A DNA stretch of 64,000 nucleotides from Actinoallomurus sp050942425 (GTDB taxonomy: Bacteria; Actinomycetota; Actinomycetes; Streptosporangiales; Streptosporangiaceae): assembly GCF_050942425.1 (NCBI RefSeq), contig NZ_CP192063.1:8184001-8248000 (forward strand), written 5' to 3'. Position numbers and translations under genes: made by a program. The notes below the pieces were generated by a model, which was not told where the DNA came from, did not search any database, and was given only the letters and a program-made list of their open reading frames with translations. The number at the start of each line of letters is the position of its first letter. The stretch's first letter is position 1. This document shows, piece by piece, positions 1 to 8,634 of the stretch.

Positions 1-564
1 GGTGACGAGGGACGTGACGGACGGCGGTGGCGCCGAGTGCCTGGGCACGTACTTCTGCTCGGTCTTCTCGACCTTCCGCTCGGTGCCCGGGATCTGCTTG
101 CCCTTGACCTTCACCTTCGCCGGGTAGCCGAACCCGACGACCTGGCCGATGTCGCGGGTGACCCGCAGCAGCTGATCGTTGTGGTTGGCCTCGATCGTGT
201 GCAGCGTGTGGCCGTCGACCTTCTCGACGATGCCGACGTGCTCGATGCCGCCGATGCTCTTGCTCCCGGAGAAGGAGAAGAAGACGATCGCTCCCGGCTC
301 GGGCTTGTGCCCCCACGCGTGATGCTTCTGGAACCACAGCGCGTGCTCAGGAGTGGAGGCGAACTGCCCCGCCCAGTCTTCGACGCCGGCCTTGTCGGCG
401 GCCCAGGCCAAGAACATGTCGCACCAGGGAGCCGTCTTGTAGTACGACCCCTTGTCGACGTGCTTGCCGTACCAGTCTCCGTACTTGGTGTATCCGCCGC
501 TCTTCTCCGCGTACCCCAGCTGGCTCTTGGCGATCTGCAGCAGCTTCTGCCCTACCGGATCCAT
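1..564 (-). CDS. CHAP-domain secreted-type amidase/endopeptidase (3' end outside window)
   Basis: The frame opens at an ATG preceded by GGGAGAG and stays open to the window edge (188 codons), so the C-terminus is missing. Residues about 1-150 look like a CHAP domain: a Cys in PWCDMFLAWAA near residue 48 and a His in IEHVGIVEKVDG fit the catalytic pair, and the GYPAKVKV segment closes the fold. CHAP enzymes cut peptidoglycan peptides or amide bonds. After residue 150 a charged linker (KGKQIPGTERKVEKTEQ) and a Pro/Ser-rich stretch begin, suggesting a further domain beyond the window. No N-terminal signal peptide is visible, so export by another route, or a phage-like or tail-associated role, cannot be excluded. 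Confidence 0.85.
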   Translation of the reverse strand, partial: MDPVGQKLLQIAKSQLGYAEKSGGYTKYGDWYGKHVDKGSYYKTAPWCDMFLAWAADKAGVEDWAGQFASTPEHALWFQKHHAWGHKPEPGAIVFFSFSGSKSIGGIEHVGIVEKVDGHTLHTIEANHNDQLLRVTRDIGQVVGFGYPAKVKVKGKQIPGTERKVEKTEQKYVPRHSAPPPSVTSLVT

Positions 565-1156
565 CGCTCTCCCTACGCCGCCGACCGGGTTAGCTGACGG
601 GTTCGGGCCAGGAGAAGCCCTACCGCATACGCGGATTCACCCCAGAGGACGCGTGGGTCCCCGGCTCCCGCGTCGCGGCCGCAGCGCGGGATTAGGCGGG
701 TCAGGCCGTACCTTCCGGGTGGAAGGTAGATCGCGGCCCAACTCCGACGCAATGTAGTAGTAATGCCATGAGGGCGGCAAGTCATCCCCGGACGCACCAC
801 GAACAGAGGTGCCCATCTAACCGATCACACCCGGGTTGGACACATAACGTGACGATGATCGATTTCCCAGGTAGCGCCTATCGATGATCCTGATACCCCG
901 TGGAAGACACACCCGCCACGAGGCCGACCCGGGGCCGCCGATGACGCCAGCACGGCACCGCACGGCCGCGAGCCGGGTTGCTTCACCCAGGTATGCCCAC
1001 TAACCCTTGTAGGAGATACCTATCGATCATCTCTATGCCGAAACCGGGGTGCAGTGCGGCGCGTAATGGTGACCTTCGAACGCACCGAGGGCGGCGGATA
1101 CCCGACGCGGATCGAAGGTGAGGATGGCCTCGTCTGGCGCGTCGAAGCCGTCGTCG
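565..1156. other. Intergenic stretch without a recognisable gene
   Basis: Short open frames here have no family resemblance and no convincing ribosome binding site. The one structured element is a perfect hairpin at 709-728 (TACCTTCC, loop GGGT, GGAAGGTA). A methyltransferase remnant follows from about 1157. Confidence 0.5.
709..728. repeat. Perfect inverted repeat TACCTTCC-GGGT-GGAAGGTA
   Basis: Two 8-bp arms with a 4-bp centre lie about 145 bp upstream of the minus-strand CHAP gene. It could be a protein operator or a small hairpin. There is no T-tract, so a terminator is unlikely. Confidence 0.45.
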
Positions 1157-1379
1157 GGACTGCACCGCGCGCTACGGCCTGGCGGTCGCCTGGTCTTCCT
1201 GTGCTGGCAGGCGATATCACATGCACGACAATCCGCTGGGACGCGCCCTGCTGGGCCAAGCCGACGCCATCACCATGAGCAAGGCGGTAGACGCTCTCCG
1301 CTCGGCCCTGAAGACCTACGAGACCCCCGACGGCGTCTTCCTCGACTCCGCCGCCTTGCTCGTAACCGCCCACCGGTGA
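1157..1379 (+). pseudogene. Remnant of a class I SAM-dependent methyltransferase
   Basis: Around 1160-1212 one frame reads LHRALRPGGRLVFLCWQA, the typical post-motif strand of SAM methyltransferases. From about 1230 a different frame reads NPLGRALLGQA..., then ALRSALKTYETPDGVFLDSA and a final LVTAHR before TGA at 1377-1379, which matches the usual C-terminus of the same family. The N-terminal SAM-binding half and the middle are absent and the pieces are in different frames, so this is a decayed copy with deletion and frameshift. The family assignment rests on motif recognition only. Confidence 0.55.
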
Positions 1380-1539
1380 TGCGGCCACCGTGACATCCGG
1401 GTGACCCACCAAAGCGATCACCTCGAGACGGCTTCGGGGTGATCGCACCCTGATCCGCTCGCAGGTAAACCTATGTGATTCACATCATGGTGCTCCGCAC
1501 CTGGCCGTACCGTTGGTCACGCCGCTCGGTCGCCCCCGG

Positions 1540-2229
1540 TCAGGGTGTCACACCCACAGGGCGGTCATCGGGAGTCCAGTCGGCGGCCCAGCGCAGGGCA
1601 CCGAGCAGATGCTCGCGAAAGTCCGGCTGCGCGAAGGCCTCCGCGGCGTGGCCCAGCGCGGTGTAGAAGGTACGGCCGGCACCGTACTCTCGGCACCAGA
1701 CGAGCGGGTGGTCCGGTCCCATGTGACCGCCGCGGTAGGTGCGCTCGTCGACCGTCGCCAGCACTCGGACCTGTGCGGGCCCGTCGCGGAAGTCGTACCA
1801 CTCATCGGTCCGGTGCCAGTGTTCCGGCAGGTGGGCGGTTGCCGGATGCGTCCGGTCGAGCACCCTTACCAGGCCCGGTTGCATCTCCGGATGCCCGTTG
1901 AAGCGGGCGCCGAGGAGCACGCCGTACTCGGGCCAGTCGTACTCGGTGCAGGCGGCCGAGTGGACTCCCAGGAATCCTCCGCCCTCGGCGACGTACCTCC
2001 GCAGCGCCTGCCGTCCCGCCGGATCCAGGACGTCCCCACTCGTGGACAGGAAGACGACCGCGTCACAGGCGGCGAGCCGCTCCGTGGTGAACGCCGCGGG
2101 ATCCTCGGTGGCATGCGCGGAGAAGTGGTGCAGCGCGCCCAGCTCGCGGAAAGCCGTGACACCCGCGGGGATGGAGTCGTGCCGGTAGGCCGTCGTCCGG
2201 GTGTAGACGAGGATGCTTCGGCTACCCAA
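1540..2229 (-). CDS. ThuA-like domain protein
   Basis: This 229-codon gene encodes a ThuA/type-1 glutamine amidotransferase-like fold. It opens with ILVYTRTTAYRHDSIPAG, has the FLSTSGDVLD and GGGFLGVHSA segments of the family, and ends in FYTALGHAAEAFAQPDF. ThuA proteins accompany sugar-use operons; some act with oxidoreductases on keto-sugars, but the activity here is unknown. I chose the TTG at 2229 because GGAGAG sits 4 nt upstream; a GTG at 2241 would lie 4 bp from the operator. The promoter carries the perfect 20-bp LacI-type palindrome at 2246-2265, which ties the gene to the neighbouring importer and lyases. Confidence 0.85.
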   Translation of the reverse strand: MGSRSILVYTRTTAYRHDSIPAGVTAFRELGALHHFSAHATEDPAAFTTERLAACDAVVFLSTSGDVLDPAGRQALRRYVAEGGGFLGVHSAACTEYDWPEYGVLLGARFNGHPEMQPGLVRVLDRTHPATAHLPEHWHRTDEWYDFRDGPAQVRVLATVDERTYRGGHMGPDHPLVWCREYGAGRTFYTALGHAAEAFAQPDFREHLLGALRWAADWTPDDRPVGVTP

Positions 2230-2245
2230 GGGACTCTCCACAACA

Positions 2246-2296
2246 GATAGAAAACGTTTTCTATCGCATAGTACGCCGCAGGGGCGCCCGTGTCGA
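2246..2296 (-). promoter_or_regulatory. Promoter and LacI-type operator for the ThuA-like gene
   Basis: The operator is the perfect palindrome GATAGAAAACGTTTTCTATC at 2246-2265. On the minus strand a -10 TACTAT (2273-2268) lies just upstream, with a 17-bp spacer to a -35-like TCGACA (2296-2291), so the operator covers the start of transcription. The same palindrome recurs at three other promoters of the locus. Confidence 0.75.
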
Positions 2297-2459
2297 CGGG
2301 CAATCCGGCGAGGCCTCGCCCTTCCCGATCGACCGCCACCGGGGACGGCCGGAATTCCGCGCAGGTCTAACACTGCCCAGAGGGCCGTAGCAGGTGAGGG
2401 AGGTCGTTACAGAGGCAACATGACGGACAAATCCGGGCAACAAACTGGCTCGCCCCCTC

Positions 2460-2509
2460 TTGCCTGATCGGTGGCTGGTCCCTACATTCGACAGCAATCG
2501 TTTTCTATC
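2460..2509 (+). promoter_or_regulatory. Promoter and LacI-type operator for the ABC importer operon
   Basis: TTGCCT (2460-2465), a 17-bp spacer and TACATT (2483-2488) form a promoter. The operator GACAGCAATCGTTTTCTATC occupies 2490-2509; its right half is identical to the perfect palindrome upstream of the ThuA-like gene. The TACATTC-to-operator arrangement is repeated almost letter for letter at 9854-9880. Confidence 0.75.
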
Positions 2510-2657
2510 CCTATCCACAGTCCCCGTCATCAGCCGAGCCGCCCCCGCCGTCGCCGGCGCCGGCGTCCCCGCGCTCAGCGCCGAGAACCGAACACGCCCC
2601 GGCCATGTCGGCCGTCCCGAACCCGCAAGGATCCCGCGTGAAACAAGGAGCAGCCCG

Positions 2658-3971
2658 ATGAACCGGACCACGAGGCGTCTCACCGCGGCCGTGGCGGCCT
2701 TCGCCGTCGGCGGCCTGCTCACGGCCTGCGGCTCGTCCGGGTCGAAGGCGTCCGGCGGCCCGGCCACCCTGACCTACTGGGGCTGGGACCAAGGCCAGGA
2801 GGCCGCCGTGAAGGCCTTCAACGCCGGTCACAAGGACGTTCAGATCAAGTACACGAAGATCACGGACTCCACGGCCCCGCAGCAGCTCACCAACGCGTAT
2901 AAAGCCGGCAACGCGCCCTGCCTGATGCAGAGCACCGCCGAGTTCGTCACGACCTACGTCTCGCAGGGCATGCTGGCCGACATCAGCAAGTGGATCGCCC
3001 CGCACAAGGCGCAGTTCAACCCGGGCGCCTACTCCGGGACCCTCGTCCAGGGCAAGGTGTACGGCGTCGCCACCAGCTCCTCCCCCGCCTTCACCATCTA
3101 CCGCACCGACGTCTTCAAGAAGTACGGCCTCAAACCACCGGCCACCTGGGACGACGTCATCTCGGCCGGCAAGGTGCTGAAGAGCCACGGCATCAAGATC
3201 ACCAACTACGCCGGCGAGGACCCCAGCACGCTGGAGACCCTCGCGATGCAGGCGGGTGCGCACTGGTACAGCATCGACGGCGACAAGTGGAAGGTGAACT
3301 TCCAGGACCCCGCCACGCTCAAGGCGGCCGCGGTGATCCAGCAGATCATCGACGACGACCTCAACTCCAGCCTGTCCTTCGCCGACTACGCCGCCGTCCA
3401 GCGCAACTACGACAACGGCGGAACGGTCACCCGCCAGATCTCCACCTGGCAGATGGCCGGCATGGTGAAGAACTTCACCAAGTCCCTGGGACAGTGGGCG
3501 CTCGCGCCCTGGCCCACCTTCAAGGGCGAGGCACCCCGTACCCCGGCCGGGACGAACAAGAGCGGCGGGCTGAACGTCGTCACCTCACAGTGCAAGTACC
3601 GCGAGCAGGCCGCGCAGGCGGCGCTGTGGCTGTCGACCGACCCTGGAGGGGTCAAGATCATGGCCGACCCGAAGACGGGTGACGGTCTCATGCCCGCGGT
3701 GGCCGACGCCTCGCCCTTCATCGACAACGCGCTCCCCAAGACGCTGCTGGGCGACGGCTACGACGCTTCGAAAAAGGTCGTCACCGACAGCTTCCCCCTC
3801 GTCGCCACGGACTGGACGTTCGGCCCGGACTGGACCGCGATGTACACCGAGATGGCCACCGGCTGGGCGAAGGTGATGACCAAGCAGCAGAAGGTCACCG
3901 ATCTGCTGGCCCACATGCAGCAGTGGACGGTGAACGACCTGAAGTCCCGCGGCATCAGCGTCGAGGGCTGA
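2658..3971 (+). CDS. Extracellular sugar-binding lipoprotein of a CUT1 ABC importer
   Basis: This 437-aa family-1 solute-binding protein has a lipoprotein signal peptide with lipobox LLTAC (Cys24). The mature part begins with the typical LTYWGWDQGQEAAVKAFN and includes the YGLKPPATWDDV and KSGGLNVV segments of sugar binders. It would capture an oligosaccharide outside the membrane and hand it to the two permeases that follow. The ATG at 2658 is chosen because AAGGAG lies 7 nt upstream and the signal peptide starts there; earlier in-frame codons lie in the long leader after the operator. No ATPase gene is present, as is usual when a shared MsiK-like ATPase serves several importers. Substrate is inferred only from the neighbouring lyases and glycosidases. 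Confidence 0.92.
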   Translation: MNRTTRRLTAAVAAFAVGGLLTACGSSGSKASGGPATLTYWGWDQGQEAAVKAFNAGHKDVQIKYTKITDSTAPQQLTNAYKAGNAPCLMQSTAEFVTTYVSQGMLADISKWIAPHKAQFNPGAYSGTLVQGKVYGVATSSSPAFTIYRTDVFKKYGLKPPATWDDVISAGKVLKSHGIKITNYAGEDPSTLETLAMQAGAHWYSIDGDKWKVNFQDPATLKAAAVIQQIIDDDLNSSLSFADYAAVQRNYDNGGTVTRQISTWQMAGMVKNFTKSLGQWALAPWPTFKGEAPRTPAGTNKSGGLNVVTSQCKYREQAAQAALWLSTDPGGVKIMADPKTGDGLMPAVADASPFIDNALPKTLLGDGYDASKKVVTDSFPLVATDWTFGPDWTAMYTEMATGWAKVMTKQQKVTDLLAHMQQWTVNDLKSRGISVEG

Positions 3972-3977
3972 CGCGGC

Positions 3978-4862
3978 ATGATACGCGCGCAGCGTTGGAA
4001 GGGCGCCGGGTTCACGGCGCCCTTCCTGCTCGGCTTCGTCTTCCTGTACGTGATCCCGATCGGCTACGCCGTCGAACGCAGCCTGTTCACCGTCCGGCAG
4101 TCCGGCCTGGGCCTGAGCGGCGGCACGACGCGGTTCGCGGGCCTGCACAACTACCAGCGCGGGCTGTCCGACTGGACGTTCCTCGGCGCGGTGTGGCGGG
4201 TCTTCCTCTTCGCCTGCGTGCAGATCCCCGCGATGCTCGTCATCAGCCTGCTGCTCGCCCTGCTCCTCGACCACCTGGCCGGGCGTGTCGCCAATCGGTT
4301 CCGGGTCGCGCTGCTGGTCCCGTACATGATTCCGGGCGTGGTGGCGGCGATCGTCTGGGTCAACCTCTACAGCCCGGACGTCGGCCCGCTCACCGCGGCC
4401 GGCAAGGTCTTCGGCTGGTCGGTGAACTTCTTCGCCCCGAGCATGGTCTGGCCCTCCATCGGCAACCTGCTCACCTGGCACGGCATCGGCTACAACATGC
4501 TGATCATCTACGCGGCGCTGCAGAGCGTGCCGCGCGAGTTGTTCGACGCCGCCCGCGTCGACGGAGCGTCCGAGCTACGGATCGCGCTGCGCATCAAGGT
4601 GCCGTACGTCCGCGGGGCCCTGGTGCTCACCGGCATGATCTCCATCATCGGCATGCTGCAGATCTTCAACGAGCCGATGCTGTTCCGGCACGTCACCCCG
4701 CAGACCGTCACCGACAGCTTCACCCCGATCATGGTCATCTACAACCAGGCGTTCAACGCCGGCGACTACAACTACGCCGCCGCGCTGTCGGTGCTGCTGG
4801 CCGTCCTGCTGGGCGCCGCGTCGTACGTCTTCTATCGGCTCACCACCCGGGAGGGCGCGTGA
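3978..4862 (+). CDS. ABC sugar importer permease 1 (MalF type)
   Basis: This 294-aa membrane protein has six predicted helices and opens with a short cytoplasmic arm followed by APFLLGFVFLYVIPIGYAV. The binding-protein-dependent permease loop that contacts the ATPase is visible as ELFDAARVDGASELRIALR (EAA loop). The ATG lies 6 bp after the binding-protein stop, and the next permease overlaps its stop by 4 bp, so the three genes form one operon. It is a CUT1 inner-membrane subunit; substrate as for the binding protein. Confidence 0.92.
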   Translation: MIRAQRWKGAGFTAPFLLGFVFLYVIPIGYAVERSLFTVRQSGLGLSGGTTRFAGLHNYQRGLSDWTFLGAVWRVFLFACVQIPAMLVISLLLALLLDHLAGRVANRFRVALLVPYMIPGVVAAIVWVNLYSPDVGPLTAAGKVFGWSVNFFAPSMVWPSIGNLLTWHGIGYNMLIIYAALQSVPRELFDAARVDGASELRIALRIKVPYVRGALVLTGMISIIGMLQIFNEPMLFRHVTPQTVTDSFTPIMVIYNQAFNAGDYNYAAALSVLLAVLLGAASYVFYRLTTREGA

Positions 4863-5788
4863 CAGCGGTGTCCGACACCCGGAAAACCGAGCCGCGGTCC
4901 ACGCACGCCGCGGTCCGGCGTCGTACCCGGCCCGACAACGTGAGCCCGGCAGCCCGCCGCGCCGGTCACCGTTTCGTCCTGCTCGGGCTCGTCCTGTTCA
5001 CGGTGTACAGCCTGTTCCCGGTCTACTGGCTGCTGGTCGCCGCCACGAAGGATCAGGCGGGCCTCTACCAGACGAACGGGCTGTGGTTCTCAGGCATGCA
5101 CCTGTGGCAGAACGTCCGCCAGGTCTTCGGCTACGACCACGGCATCTTCTGGCGCTGGATCGCCAACTCGTTCCTGTACGCCGGGGTCGGCTCCCTCGGC
5201 GGCACGCTGGTCGCGCTCGCCGCCGGGTACGGACTGGCCCGGTTCGACTTTCCCGGTCGCAAGGTCGTCTTCGCCTGCGTCGTGGGCTCGTTCCTCGTCC
5301 CCACCGCGCTGCTCACACTTCCGCTCTACCTGTTCTTCTCTTCTCTGGGGCTGGTGGACACGCCCTGGGCGATGCTGATCCCGTGCCTGATCAACCCGTT
5401 CAGCGTCTATCTCGCCAAGGTCTACACCGAGTCGGCGGTCCCGTACGAGCTGCTCGAGGCCGCCCGCCTGGACGGTGCGGGAGAGCTACGGATCTTCGTC
5501 AGCATCGTGCTGCGGCTGATGACCACCGGCGGCGCCACGGTGTTCCTCCTCGCCTTCGTGAACACCTGGAACAGCTTCTTCCTGCCGCTGACCGTGCTGC
5601 GCAGCCAGAACAACTGGACGCTCGCCCTGGGCCTGTACAACTGGACCGGCAAGCGCGCCGAAACCGGCGTCGACCTCACGAGTCTGGTCCTCACCGGATG
5701 CCTGCTGTCCATCGTTCCCATGGCCGTGATGATGGTGGCGATGCGCCGCTACTGGCGCTCCGGCGTGACGTTGGGCAGCCTGAAGTGA
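4859..5788 (+). CDS. ABC sugar importer permease 2 (MalG type)
   Basis: This 309-aa permease starts at GTG 4859, overlapping the upstream stop (GTGA) with GGGAGG just ahead. A basic 35-residue N-terminal arm precedes the first helix (FVLLGLVLFTVYSLFPVYWL), and the ATPase-contact loop reads ELLEAARLDGAGELRIF. The C-terminus with RYWRSGVTLGSLK is characteristic of MalG-type subunits. It ends the importer operon, and a strong hairpin follows at 5795-5823. Confidence 0.92.
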   Translation: MTAVSDTRKTEPRSTHAAVRRRTRPDNVSPAARRAGHRFVLLGLVLFTVYSLFPVYWLLVAATKDQAGLYQTNGLWFSGMHLWQNVRQVFGYDHGIFWRWIANSFLYAGVGSLGGTLVALAAGYGLARFDFPGRKVVFACVVGSFLVPTALLTLPLYLFFSSLGLVDTPWAMLIPCLINPFSVYLAKVYTESAVPYELLEAARLDGAGELRIFVSIVLRLMTTGGATVFLLAFVNTWNSFFLPLTVLRSQNNWTLALGLYNWTGKRAETGVDLTSLVLTGCLLSIVPMAVMMVAMRRYWRSGVTLGSLK

Positions 5789-5794
5789 CCACCC

Positions 5795-5823
5795 GGCCCG
5801 CCGGCTCCGGAGACCGGCGGGCC
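5795..5823. terminator. Hairpin between convergent importer and GH43 genes
   Basis: GGCCCGCCGG and CCGGCGGGCC form a perfect 10-bp stem with a 9-nt loop. It stands between the stop of the permease and the stop of the convergent GH43 gene, so it may work in both directions. There is no long T-tract. Confidence 0.65.
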
Positions 5824-5846
5824 GCCTCCCGGAGAGACCCGAGGTT

Positions 5847-7430
5847 CTAGAGGGGCCGCAGCTCGAAGAGGTCGAAGTCGGCGGGGATCCGGGTGCCGCC
5901 GAGGTCCTGGGCGCACACGCCCACGTGGGCGCCGGTGAAGCGCAGCCGCTCGCCGTAGTCGTCCGAGAGCCTGCTCGCGTCGAGGACCGGACCCACCGGC
6001 CACCAGCCGTTTCCGTCCGGCGAGGCGGAGAAGCGCAGTGCGGCGCGGTCGAAACGGGCGCGCAGGTGCACCAGCGGCCAGTCGGCGATCCCTATGTCGT
6101 CATCGGGGAGTTCGCGGTAGACCCCATCGTCGGTGAGGACGATCCCGAGGACGCGTCCGCGCCCCTCGACATGGGTCACCCGAAGGTAGTAATGCGTGCT
6201 GGTGTCGTACCAGCAGATCAGGCCCGCCAGCTGGGAGAAGTGCGAGGGACGGAAGTCCAGCACGGTCCGGGCCTCGCAGCGCACGGCGGTGAGGGGCGTG
6301 GCGACGAGGCTCTGGTCGAACAGCGAGTGGTGGCTCTGCCTGCCGCGCAGGCGCAGCCAGCCAGGGCGTTCGGTGAGGCTCAGCCAGGAGGCGTCGGCGG
6401 GCACCCGGAGCGTGCTCCACGTCGGGTCCAGCTCAGGCGAGTCGAAGTCGTCGCGGACCGGCCGCGCCGCCGGCGGCGCGGCGGACGCCGAGCGCGGTGC
6501 CGGCACCTCCAGCCGCGGCCTGCTACCGCCATCGGCGAGCCGCAGCCAGCCGTCGCTCGTCCACTCGACCCGTTGCAGGCAGGTCTCGCGCCCCAGGATG
6601 CAGCGCGGCCCGGCGGGAGTCTCCACGGGCCGGGAGGCCAGGTGCGCGAGATACCACTCCCCGTCGGGGGTCGCCACGAGCTCTCCGTGCCCGGCCTTCT
6701 GCAGGGGGAAGCCGGGGGAATCGCGGGTGGTCAGCAGGGAGCCGCCGGGGTCGATCTCGTACGGGCCGGTCAGGGAGCGGGAACGGGCCATCAGGACGCC
6801 GTGGTTCCAGCCGGTGCCGCCTTCGGCGAGCATCAGGTGATACCAGCCGTCGCGGCGGTAGAGGTTGGGCCCCTCGATGAGCTCGTCCTGCCGCAGGATG
6901 TTGACCGGCTCCCCGACCAAGGCGCGTTCGCCGTGGTCGTACTCCTGCAGGACGATCCCCGCGAAGGACGGGTGGCCCTCGCGGTGATCCCACTGCTGGT
7001 TCACCAGCCATGTGCGGCCGTCGTCGTCATGGAACAGTGACGGGTCGAAGCCGGAGGAGTTGAGGAAGATCGGTTCCGACCACGGGCCGTCGATCGCGGG
7101 CGCGGTGATCAGGAGGTTGTCGACGTCCTTGAACGGGGAGCCCACGGTCCGCACGATGCTGTAGACCAGCCAGAAACGGCCGTCGTGGTAAGAAAGGGAC
7201 GGCGCCCAGATACCGGCGGAATCCGCCACGCCGCGCAGGTCGAGCAGATCGGGCCTGTCGAGGATGTGGCCGACCGGCTCCCAGCGGACGAGGTCGGGCG
7301 AGCGGTGGACCATGACGCCCGGGTACCACTCGAAGGTGGACGTCGCGAGGAAGTATTCCGTGCCGACGCGCACGATGCTCGGGTCCGGGTGAAAGCCGGG
7401 CAGGACCGGGTTGTGTATCCCCGGGGTCAT
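5847..7430 (-). CDS. Glycoside hydrolase family 43 protein with C-terminal lectin-like domain
   Basis: This 527-aa protein has the GH43 five-bladed propeller in residues 1-310. The expected acidic triad is visible: Asp16 in HPDPSIV (base), Asp129 in GFDPSLF (pKa modulator) and Glu186 in LIEGPNLY (acid). Residues about 330-527 form a concanavalin-like (DUF1349-type) domain seen in beta-xylosidases and arabinofuranosidases. No signal peptide is present, so it should act on imported oligosaccharides in the cytoplasm. The start has GGAAGG upstream. It is the last gene of a probable minus-strand operon after the dehydrogenase and LacI genes. Likely beta-xylosidase, arabinofuranosidase or a relative acting on the imported glycan. 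Confidence 0.9.
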   Translation of the reverse strand: MTPGIHNPVLPGFHPDPSIVRVGTEYFLATSTFEWYPGVMVHRSPDLVRWEPVGHILDRPDLLDLRGVADSAGIWAPSLSYHDGRFWLVYSIVRTVGSPFKDVDNLLITAPAIDGPWSEPIFLNSSGFDPSLFHDDDGRTWLVNQQWDHREGHPSFAGIVLQEYDHGERALVGEPVNILRQDELIEGPNLYRRDGWYHLMLAEGGTGWNHGVLMARSRSLTGPYEIDPGGSLLTTRDSPGFPLQKAGHGELVATPDGEWYLAHLASRPVETPAGPRCILGRETCLQRVEWTSDGWLRLADGGSRPRLEVPAPRSASAAPPAARPVRDDFDSPELDPTWSTLRVPADASWLSLTERPGWLRLRGRQSHHSLFDQSLVATPLTAVRCEARTVLDFRPSHFSQLAGLICWYDTSTHYYLRVTHVEGRGRVLGIVLTDDGVYRELPDDDIGIADWPLVHLRARFDRAALRFSASPDGNGWWPVGPVLDASRLSDDYGERLRFTGAHVGVCAQDLGGTRIPADFDLFELRPL

Positions 7431-7501
7431 CGGTGATCCTTCCGTACGTCCCGGCCGCCGATGGAACGGGTCGTCGCCGGGGTCGTGCCGTGAAAGTGTC
7501 G

Positions 7502-8569
7502 TCAGCTCCGCGCGGGACCGACGGAGTCCCGGATGACGATGTGGGTCCCCATCTTCAGGTACTGACCGCCGCCGTGCTCGCTCCGGTTGAGGGACATCCG
7601 GACCGCGGCGCGACCGAGCTCCTCGTGAGGTACATGCACGGTCGTCAGCGCGGGATAGAGATCTTCGGCTAGGGGAATGTCGTCGTAGCCGACCACGGAG
7701 ACGTCGTCCGGGACGCGGACTCCCGCCTCGCGTAGCGCGAACAGCACGCCGGCGGCCACCATGTCGGTCATGGCGAAGATGGCGCTGAACTCGGCCTTCC
7801 GGTCGAGGAGGTCACGTGTCGCCCGGTATCCGAACTCGCGGGCGAAGGGGCCCTTGACCATCAGGTTCGGGTCCATGGAGAGGCCTCGGCCGCGCAGTGC
7901 GCGCTCATAGCCGTGTACGCGCCCGGTCGAGGTCGGCAGGTCGTCGACCGTCCCGAGCAGCGCGATGCGTTCGTGACCGGACGACAGCAGGTAGCTGGTC
8001 ATCGCGAACGCGCCGCCCTCGTTGTCGTACTCGACCACGGTCTGCGGGACGTCCTGGTTCAGCGCCGGCCGTCCGCACAGGACCAGGCGGGAACCGCTCC
8101 CGTCCAGGGCGTCGGCGAGCTTGGCCATGCGGTCCTGGTACTCCGGTGTCTCCGGGACACCGCCGACCAGAATCACCGCCTCCGCGCGCTGCTCTCGCAT
8201 CAAGTTGATCAAGGCGAGCTCGCGATCGGGGTCGCCGTGGGTGGTGCAGACGAGGCACAGCCTGCCTTCGGCGGTGGCCTGCTCCTCCACGCCGCGGGCG
8301 ATGTGCGCGAAGAACGGCCCGGTGACGTCGTTGACGACGAAGGCAACGGTGTTCGACGTGGCGGCGACCAGCGCGCGGGCGTTGGCGTTGACGACATAGT
8401 CGAGCTCACGCATCGCCCGCCGTACGCGGGCGCGAGTGGCCGCGGCGACCGGGTAGGTGCCGCCGATGACCCGGGAAACGGTCGCCGGGGACACCCCCGC
8501 GCGAGCGGCCACCTCTTTGATCGTGCGGCGTTCGACCGATGCGCCGTCGGCGGCCGAGCGTCTCGCCAT
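7502..8569 (-). CDS. LacI-family transcriptional repressor of the polysaccharide locus
   Basis: This 355-aa regulator has an N-terminal LacI helix-turn-helix (TIKEVAARAGVSPATVSRVI, residues about 16-36), a hinge, and a periplasmic-binding-protein-like effector domain with FFAHIARGVEEQA and VPDDVSVVGYDDIPLAEDL. It most likely represses its own operon and the neighbouring genes: four palindromes of one sequence class lie in the window, one at the promoter of the dehydrogenase gene directly upstream. An oligosaccharide breakdown product is the likely inducer. RBS GGGGAGG lies just before the ATG. Operator assignment is inference from position and motif. Confidence 0.92.
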   Translation of the reverse strand: MARRSAADGASVERRTIKEVAARAGVSPATVSRVIGGTYPVAAATRARVRRAMRELDYVVNANARALVAATSNTVAFVVNDVTGPFFAHIARGVEEQATAEGRLCLVCTTHGDPDRELALINLMREQRAEAVILVGGVPETPEYQDRMAKLADALDGSGSRLVLCGRPALNQDVPQTVVEYDNEGGAFAMTSYLLSSGHERIALLGTVDDLPTSTGRVHGYERALRGRGLSMDPNLMVKGPFAREFGYRATRDLLDRKAEFSAIFAMTDMVAAGVLFALREAGVRVPDDVSVVGYDDIPLAEDLYPALTTVHVPHEELGRAAVRMSLNRSEHGGGQYLKMGTHIVIRDSVGPARS

Positions 8570-8634
8570 CGATCCTCCCCGCCTGTCGACCTGTCCAGGG
8601 TCATGCTATTGGCTCCACCCCGCCTCCCGGACGG

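Noticed and set aside
573..800. A 75-codon minus-strand frame upstream of the CHAP gene
   Set aside because: No family resemblance and it crosses the hairpin at 709-728; random frames of this size are expected at this GC.
983..1448. Several short frames around the methyltransferase remnant
   Set aside because: Only the pieces with methyltransferase motifs are meaningful; the others have no start site or motif.
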